Source: Heliocidaris tuberculata
Lineage: Eukaryota; Echinodermata; Echinoidea; Camarodonta; Echinometridae
Reading direction: 5' to 3'
Length of the DNA stretch: 64,000 nt
NCBI GenBank assembly: GCA_025618425.1
Contig: CM046842.1
Location: forward strand, 34,725,188-34,789,187
Numbering within the stretch: the stretch's first letter is position 1; every line of letters begins with the position of its first letter. A program made the position numbers and the translations under genes. The notes below the pieces were generated by a model that saw only the letters and a list, made by a program, of their open reading frames with translations, did no database searches and was not told the origin of the DNA. This document shows, in pieces, positions 57,277-64,000 of this stretch.

Positions 57277-57669
57277 TTAAGGAGAAGGCTGAGTTCTGGC
57301 AAAGGTAAAAAAACAATTTGTGAGCTTTCTCATTCTTTTTATGTTAGTTTGGAAGATTATCATACTAGGAATGTCCCCTGAAAAGGATTGCTCTTCAAAT
57401 GCCCTCACATTCACATTATGACAAGATATGACAAGAAACAGCTGAAATGTTCGGGCCGAACATTTGTGTGTAGTCCCATTTACACATTTCTGTGTGTAGT
57501 GCATGTGACTCTCAGGAGGATTGAGTCAATTTATCATTTTGGTGATCCCAAGACCTTACAACATACACCAATTCTTATGTGATGACTGTGTAATCAACCT
57601 TACCCAATTGCTTTGAGACACTTTCTTTCACAATTCAATCTCATGACCAGAACTCAACTTTATCTTTAA
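57277..57669. mobile_element. MITE family B copy
   Basis: TTAAGGAGAAGGCTGAGTTC at the left and CCAGAACTCAACTTTATC then TTTAA at the right. Confidence 0.75.
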
Positions 57670-57874
57670 AACAGTAACGTTGTGCTTCCTAGTGGTAATG
57701 GGATAAAGGGAATTACACATGTATTTGTGACTTCAATCAATCTAACAAAAAAATCAATCCACAAAAAAATATATATTTCCACATTATAGCTTCACATCTT
57801 GGATAGTAATAGAGAGAACTATAATCCAGACTTTTATCCACTATTGCGTCACATTTATATGTATAAAGTTTCAT

Positions 57875-58175
57875 TGGCTTACTTTGAGCCATCGTGTGAT
57901 CACGTTCACGTCACGTCACACGTGCTTTCGTGAATACTAGCCCTAAATTCATGAAGGGTAGGGTGTAACATTTGTGAAATATCCCCCTCTTATCAATTGG
58001 TGAAACTTTTTTTAAAAAGTATTGCAAATAAAAAAATACTCATGTCTTGAACCCGACACTTTGTCAGTAAGAGGGAGCATTGCGCAAAACGTTACACCCT
58101 ACCTTCGTGAATTTAGGGCTTAGTATTCACAAAAGGTTGTGTGAACGTGATCACATGATGGTTCGAAGTAAGCCA
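57875..58175. mobile_element. 301-bp near-palindromic element, 6-bp target duplication
   Basis: TTTCAT flanks both ends (57869-57874 and 58176-58181). The arms of roughly 120 bp pair, including TGGCTTACTT, GTGATCACGTTCAC and CCCTAAATTCATGAAGG with its inverse, leaving a short loop. Non-autonomous. Confidence 0.75.
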
Positions 58176-58181
58176 TTTCAT

Positions 58182-59508
58182 TGCATTTGGGGGAAAAGGG
58201 AACTGATTTGAAATCAATATTGCAGTAATGTATTCAGTACGTGCTAGACATGTTTGAAATAACAATTGTGCTGGTTTGATTGAAGTTTATTTCTGCGTTC
58301 AATAACTGGATACAAAAAGGTGCAATATTTTCAAGTAAAAAAAACCAATAATATTGATTGCATTGTGTATGTACATGTAGGCCTACTCCTTAAGGCTCGA
58401 GACAAATGGAAAGTATTAATTGCCAGGTTTTATTGAAACTAGAAATTTTCTAGAATACATGTAGTGCAGATTTTCTTTGCAGAAGACTTGCCAAATTGAA
58501 GCATTCTTTGCCCTTTTCAGCATTATTATTTTTTGTAATTCACGATTTAATGTTCTTCCAAGTTTCATTTTGTTGATGAAAAGCTTAAAATGCTCTTCCA
58601 GTAATGAATATTTTCTTATCAGTACTGATATACATGTACATGTACATTCACAAAGGTATTACTCAGTTATGCTCGCTTTGTAACATAAAGTTTAAAATCT
58701 GTGTTATCATTATGAGTTAAACTGTCATATTATTATGTTGTACATGTATGTACATGTACATGTAAGCCACTATATGTATCTTATGCACATACTGTACATG
58801 TATTACAGTGTACATTGTTTGTTGGGTATTGTATTTGGGTTTTTATAACCGTAACTGTAAAGGTTCATTTAGACATGAACAGTTACAGATGTACAAACTG
58901 CTTTAAAAAAAACTTATCCACAACAAACGCAAAGGAGTAAAGCTTTAGTTTGTTTCTTTTATCTTTTTTTTATACAACACACAAATCAGAGAGGAGGCTT
59001 TTGGGCCATTAATTGTTACATGCATGTTCAGCAATGTTCTGTTGTTTGACCTCCAAATATTGCATTGCCAACATTTGCCGTGCAAAGTTTTGCTGCTGTG
59101 GTGTTTTGAAGCGGTTTACGATGTCTGAATGAGGCTTACATTTACATTGTACATGCACTACTTCGGATGTACATTATTATACACAGAGGTTCATTTGTAA
59201 TTGTGTGATCTGGTTCCATTGCCATTGTCATTAGCTATAGGTTCATGTGACAAAGCAGTAAACTTTTATAGATTCGCTGGTGGTTTCAAACCATGGGGTG
59301 ATCTTGCAGTTGAGGGTGATCTTGCAGTTGAGGACACTCATGGTTTCAGAAACTTGAAAGTTCACTTGAAGTTTTCACAAGGGATCTTATGGTAAGTGTG
59401 ATAACCACTAGGGCGGGGTCCTCATTTGAAGTTATGCACCGTGCTGACACAAGTGACATTGAGATTTTCATGTGCACGTTGAATCCTTACTCCTGAGTTA
59501 TATCTGGC
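58182..59508. other. No gene seen
   Basis: AT-rich with clusters of ACATGTACATGT (about 58629, 58741 and 58752). A small frame at 59201-59395 contains an 18-bp tandem duplication (GATCTTGCAGTTGAGG) but no recognised domain. Confidence 0.45.
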
Positions 59509-59922
59509 TTAAGGGAAGCTTGAGTTCTGGGAAAGGTAAAAATAATTTGTGAGCTTTCTCATTCTTCTTACATGTACATGTATGTCAGTTTGGAAGAATG
59601 TCATAGCTAGTAGAAATGTCCCCTGAAAAGGATTGCTCTTTAAATGCCCTCGTATCTGAAATATGACGAGAAATAGCTGAAGTGTTTGGGCTGAACATTC
59701 ACGTCACATATGTGTACAGTCCCCTATACCCATTTCTTTGTGCAGTGCATGTGACTCTCAGCAGGATTGAGTGAATTTCTTATCATTTTGGTGATTCCAA
59801 AACCTTACAGCATACTGTACATGCACCAATTCTTATGTGTGCTATATAATCAACCTTTTGCTTTGAGACCGTTTCTTTCACAATTCCATTTCATGACCAG
59901 AACTCTCTCAACTTTATCTTAA
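59509..59922. mobile_element. MITE family B copy
   Basis: TTAAGGGAAGCTTGAGTTCT start at 59509; CAACTTTATCTTAA end at 59922. Its right TTAA is also the left TTAA of the next element. Confidence 0.75.
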
Positions 59923-60524
59923 AGGCCAAGTCCACCCTAATGTCAAGTTGAGTTGAATAAATAAAGTAAAATTAAACAAGCATAACAGTGAAAATTTTAT
60001 AGAAATCAGATAAAATTAAGAAAGTTACGGCAATTTGAAGTTTTGCATTGTTTCATGAAACAGTGATATGCATGACATGGGAGGTAAGCAAATAAGTGAG
60101 CCGATGATGTCAAACACTCACTTCTCCTTATGTATTTTATTACATGTATATGATATTACAAATATTTCATTTGGTTTGATGTGGTTTGACTCCTCATGGA
60201 ATGTGTAAGAACATCATTACTTTAACTTATTTTGATACAAGGGATAAATTCTTTATCATCACATCTAAAAAAAATTGAAATATTTGAAATTTGATGTAAT
60301 GAAATACATACATGTAAGTAAAAGTGAATGTGTGATGTCATCGGCTCACTCATTTATATAGCTCATGTTATGTGTATCACTGTTTTGTCAAACTATGAAC
60401 AATTCTTAAATGCTGTAATTTCTTACTTTATATCCAATTTCAGTGAAATTTTCACTGTTATGCTTGTTTAATTTTACTCTATTTATTCCAATCAACTTGA
60501 TATTAGGGTTGACTTGGCCTTTAA
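59919..60524. mobile_element. Long-arm foldback MITE flanked by TTAA
   Basis: The arms of roughly 110 bp start TTAAAGGCCAAGTCCACC and end GACTTGGCCTTTAA, with paired AACAAGCATAACAGTGAAAA inside. The core has GATGATGTCA words in inverse orientation. Confidence 0.75.
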
Positions 60525-60942
60525 GTAGTATTCAGTGGGTTGAACATCTGTCACTATGTCAAGTCACTTTTCAGCATGTCCCTGTACACCTGTACTTCTG
60601 TTGATCAGTCCAGAGCAATGGATGTTAATCTGTTTTGATTTGTGGCGAGGGGTTCAGAGGAGGCACCAAAATTTAAGTGATATAGGATTTTAAAAAAGAA
60701 TCTTCCCAAATCAACTTGTCTTTTCTCTCCCAGCCTCTGAAACGGGCTCCACAATAACAGAGAGCCATGATACAAAAGGTCCTCATTCTTTAGTGGCATC
60801 TGACTCTATGAATTAAGAAAAGGAAATCTTTCTTTTCTCTATGAGCTGTGAAAAATCAACAAAACATTTTTTTATGCCCTCCCCTGCCTGAAGTATTGCC
60901 TATACATGTACATACATGGCCCATATACATGTATATGTATAT

Positions 60943-60988
<46 letters not shown>

Positions 60989-61497
60989 TCGAATTATATT
61001 TTGACGGGGGTGTGCCTCACGAATCCCCGAAAAGGGGGTCTAAGGAACTGACTTCAAGGTGTAAAATATGGGGTCTTGGGAACTATGATCTATTGGGCAG
61101 AGTGAAAACAGGGTCTAGGGAACTACAAAACTAACCTCGCTTTATTGGCGGTACACCTTCGCTATCGCAGGATCTCGGGACGGGCCGCGCCGGGGGCCGC
61201 GCCCGCGCCGTGTAGCGCTAGTAGCTAGCTAGCCGGAGCAGTTTTCAAGGCTCGCGTGACGAAAGGGCCTAGGGCGCGAGACCAGGTCGAGCGACCACTG
61301 CCTCCGCCACGCTCCCGGCCGCATGCGAACGGATATGTTTCATAACGGGGGTCTTCAGAGCGGGGCTGATCGGCTCCTGAGCGGAACTGAGTATCTAGAG
61401 AATGAAAATCAGGGTCTGAAAAAGGGGGTTATCAAAGCGGCACGTCCCCATACCACCAATATACGTGAGTGCCCCCCCCCCCCCCCCCCCCCCCCCG
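60943..61497. mobile_element. Poly-G/poly-C-ended element, second copy
   Basis: About 40 G then CACTCGAATTATATTTTG; the end is ATACGTGAGTG then about 32 C. The body matches 37758-38387 without the nested MITE but carries a GC-rich insert at about 61137-61212. GTATAT occurs just outside both ends, a probable short target duplication. Confidence 0.75.
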
Positions 61498-61884
61498 GGT
61501 ATATACCAGGTAAACTGTATTATGCAACATCATGCATGAGGCTTGTACATAATTATGTTGTTCCGTATTAATATACAAGTTAACCATATGCTCTGAAGCC
61601 CCTTTTACATATACCTGTTCTGATCAACAGGGCTGTACATGATGCATACATTGTAGAGAACTACTGGAGCAAACTGATGTGGATGTGTTTGTAAATTAAT
61701 GTTAAAGGGGTGTGAGACTTCTTGAACAGTGTGGAACATTGAACATTTATATGTATCTTAGAGAACCTGGTATAGAACCTGGTATAATAATGATGTAGCT
61801 ATGTAAGTTAGTCTATATAGCCCATGTATTTCAGACCCTGTATTGAATGTACATGTTTAATGTATATGTGTTGTAGCTTATGAA

Positions 61885-62150
61885 CAGTGAGAGGGAAGTG
61901 AGGAGGGGTAGTCTTAGCATATCAGACTGCTGAACTCATAATTAATGTAGAGGGGAAACAACTCATCCCCCCTTGCAGCTAAACTAATCTCCAATCTTGA
62001 GATATATTAAATGTATTGCATGTATGTACTGTTGTTGCTGATATGAGGAAGATGAGGATGGATAGTCTTCTGCATCAGACTCTGTTGATCTAATGTAGAG
62101 GGGGAAACAACTCATCGTCCCTTTCAGCAAACTAATTTCCGATCTTAACA
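61885..62150. repeat. Diverged tandem duplication, ~150-bp unit
   Basis: GGATAGTCTTNNGCATCAGACT and AATGTAGAGGGGAAACAACT recur about 145-150 bp apart. Confidence 0.65.
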
Positions 62151-63684
62151 GATGTATGTATTATGTAACTCCTGTTACTCATGCTGTAGCAACATTGTTA
62201 TAAAGATTTGTTTACATGTGGTGTTTGTGTGTAAATATTTCTAACCTAATGAATAAAACCTAATCATGTCCACTGTGATGTACAGGTCTGTATGTTGTGT
62301 ATTCAGAGATGGTTTCACTTGCATGTACTCCAATGAGTCGGACCATATTTTTTTTGTGTATATATACTGTATGTTGCTGATGTCTATAGCTTCTATGTCT
62401 AAGACAAAAATATCAATACCCGTTATGTGTATACATTTAGATCAATTTCTTTGAGAAGGAAAGGTAGTTTTCAGGCTTATTGGAAGATAAATATGTCACA
62501 GTGGGTTTCATTGTCAAGGATAAGTTATACATGCATTTGCATGATGGTGGAGATGGTTTAACTCTGTATTTTGTTTAAGTTGACCAGTTGACCAACAGGG
62601 AGCTCCCACAGTCGACTTTTGGCTAGCCTTTTTTTGGCACATATACGGTATACATTATATGCTCCAAAGAATGTGGCAGTTCAGGGTTTCGCTTCATGGC
62701 GAACAAAGAGTTAAACTGCCCTTCCACTTTCTGTCATGAATTTTTTTTTTTCATTGATTGGTCAAGCGCATTAGACAGTTAAATTTAGAAAATAGTAAAA
62801 TAGCACGCTTATTTGCACCATGTAATAGAACTATTCAGAGGTGCATTAGTTATTTCATAATCCGCCATGTCTCATATCCAAGTATTTTACAGATACATGT
62901 ACACTGTCGTAATACCCTTGTCTGTGCATTATTTCCCCACTGATGGAAGCATTACATGTATATAGTTATGATTAGAGCTGGCATATGGTATCCAACGAAA
63001 GTGAGTACATTACCTTTACAAAAATTCAAATATGACTTCTTACTAGAATGTTTTCAAAGCACAAGCCTAATGCCATGGTAGATATTCTGTGATATTTATG
63101 TGTTGGTACAAAATATTTTATTAAATTTCTACCACAACAATGTACAGTGTAGTACACATACATATTACGGATATTGTTTAAATTGGTTGCAACAAAAGTG
63201 AGGACACGCTATCTTTTTGTATTAAGGGTGTACTCAATTCTGTTGGATACTGTACATGTACATGTATGTGATAAATTCAATTACAATTGTCTCTCCCAGA
63301 CGAATTTTTTTGTTGTTAATGTCAGTGCAGAATAGAATTTTCAAGGGTATGAAGCATTGTTTATATGAGGGCCCTACATGCTATCTCTTGTGAAAAACCT
63401 GAGACACAGCATGTCTGAATGGTTAAAAGCAGAGCAAAACTGAAATATAGTAAGAAACTGAAACTCAACACAAGTGGGAATTCTTATCAGTGGAATACAC
63501 ATAACAAGACAGCAAAAATATATATGAACATGAAAAGAAATGGATATATATTTGTAAAGTGCTTATTGATATTGTTGAACAATGTACTCAAGACAAAATG
63601 TCAACTCAGAAAAGTGGGTGTGCCCAGTTCATCGCTCTTATCACAATGAATCAGTTTCTATGCAAGTACAGATACCAGTAACCA
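62151..63684. other. No gene seen
   Basis: AT-rich DNA with short frames lacking domains. ACATGTA-type words frequent. Confidence 0.45.
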
Positions 63685-63870
63685 GTGCCGGATCCAGGAT
63701 TTTGTGAGGGAGGAGGCCCAATATTCTGAAGGAAAAAAAAAAAAAAAAAAAGGGTCATCAGCATTTGGGGGGTCTTTTTACCCCAAATTCTTTGACAAGT
63801 AAAAAAAAAAAAAAAAAAAAAAAGTCATCATCATTTTGGATGTCTTCTTCTTTTACCAGGGGAGGGGGCC
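63685..63870. repeat. CCGGATCCAGGATTTT repeat with two A-tracts
   Basis: Begins CCAGTGCCGGATCCAGGATT; two similar sub-units each contain a poly-A run of about 20 followed by GTCATCANCATTT and a TCTTTTTACC-like end. Confidence 0.6.
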
Positions 63871-64000
63871 CTGCCAGTAAGGAATAATTTCATTCTATGG
63901 TTTTATAATGTCTAATCTGTAATATGATTTGAGCATTTTTAATCCTTTCAGTTCTTAAAGTTGCCCTGATTTTATTTTATTTTATTTATTTATGTAATTT

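Noticed and set aside
60916..61134. Plus-strand frame shared with 37684-37908 (LELYFDGGVPHESPKRGS)
   Set aside because: Conserved only because both lie in copies of the poly-G-ended element. The frame is short and starts in the G run, so there is no sign it encodes a transposase.

Overview
This window looks like nuclear DNA from a marine invertebrate, most probably an echinoderm such as a sea urchin. The signs are small exons split by long AT-rich introns with canonical GT/AG sites, no operons, tRNA-derived SINEs, many short foldback transposons and very frequent ACATGTACATGTA-type motifs. The species is an inference. No bacterial, viral or CRISPR content was seen.

Layout. 1-0.8 kb: a 440-bp foldback element, then the last coding exon (626-798, +) of a gene that starts outside the window. 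1.8-6.6 kb: a minus-strand gene whose first exon encodes the start of a SAM domain, convergent with the previous gene and with a GC-rich promoter-like region at 6.6-6.8 kb. 7.5-17 kb: no convincing gene; mobile elements, microsatellites, a 355-bp near-perfect palindrome, a foldback with telomere-like repeats, a Mutator-like palindrome and a LINE fragment. 17-31.2 kb: the most interesting locus, a plus-strand gene with at least eight coding exons. It encodes a Gln-rich N-terminus, two zinc-knuckle-like motifs, a domain resembling a Crypton-type tyrosine recombinase that has lost key catalytic residues, a Ser/Lys-rich linker and a C-terminal helical module. The gene has duplicated its own pieces repeatedly: a tandem pseudo-exon array at the 5' end, a partial second exon, a possible 30-nt microexon, and four decayed copies of the end of the coding sequence in the 3' UTR. 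31.2-45 kb: mostly MITEs, with weak candidate exons of a minus-strand gene at 38.9-41.1 kb. 45.8-47.2 kb: one large plus-strand coding exon for a 438-residue adaptor-like protein with proline-rich and tyrosine motifs. 47.2-64 kb: 3' UTR or intergenic DNA filled with mobile elements, several with clear target-site duplications.

The genes show no evident shared pathway. The recombinase-derived protein is probably nuclear and DNA-binding, the proline-rich protein probably cytoplasmic signalling, and the SAM protein is of unknown role. All exon models come from reading frame, splice-site and family resemblance only; no transcript data were available.
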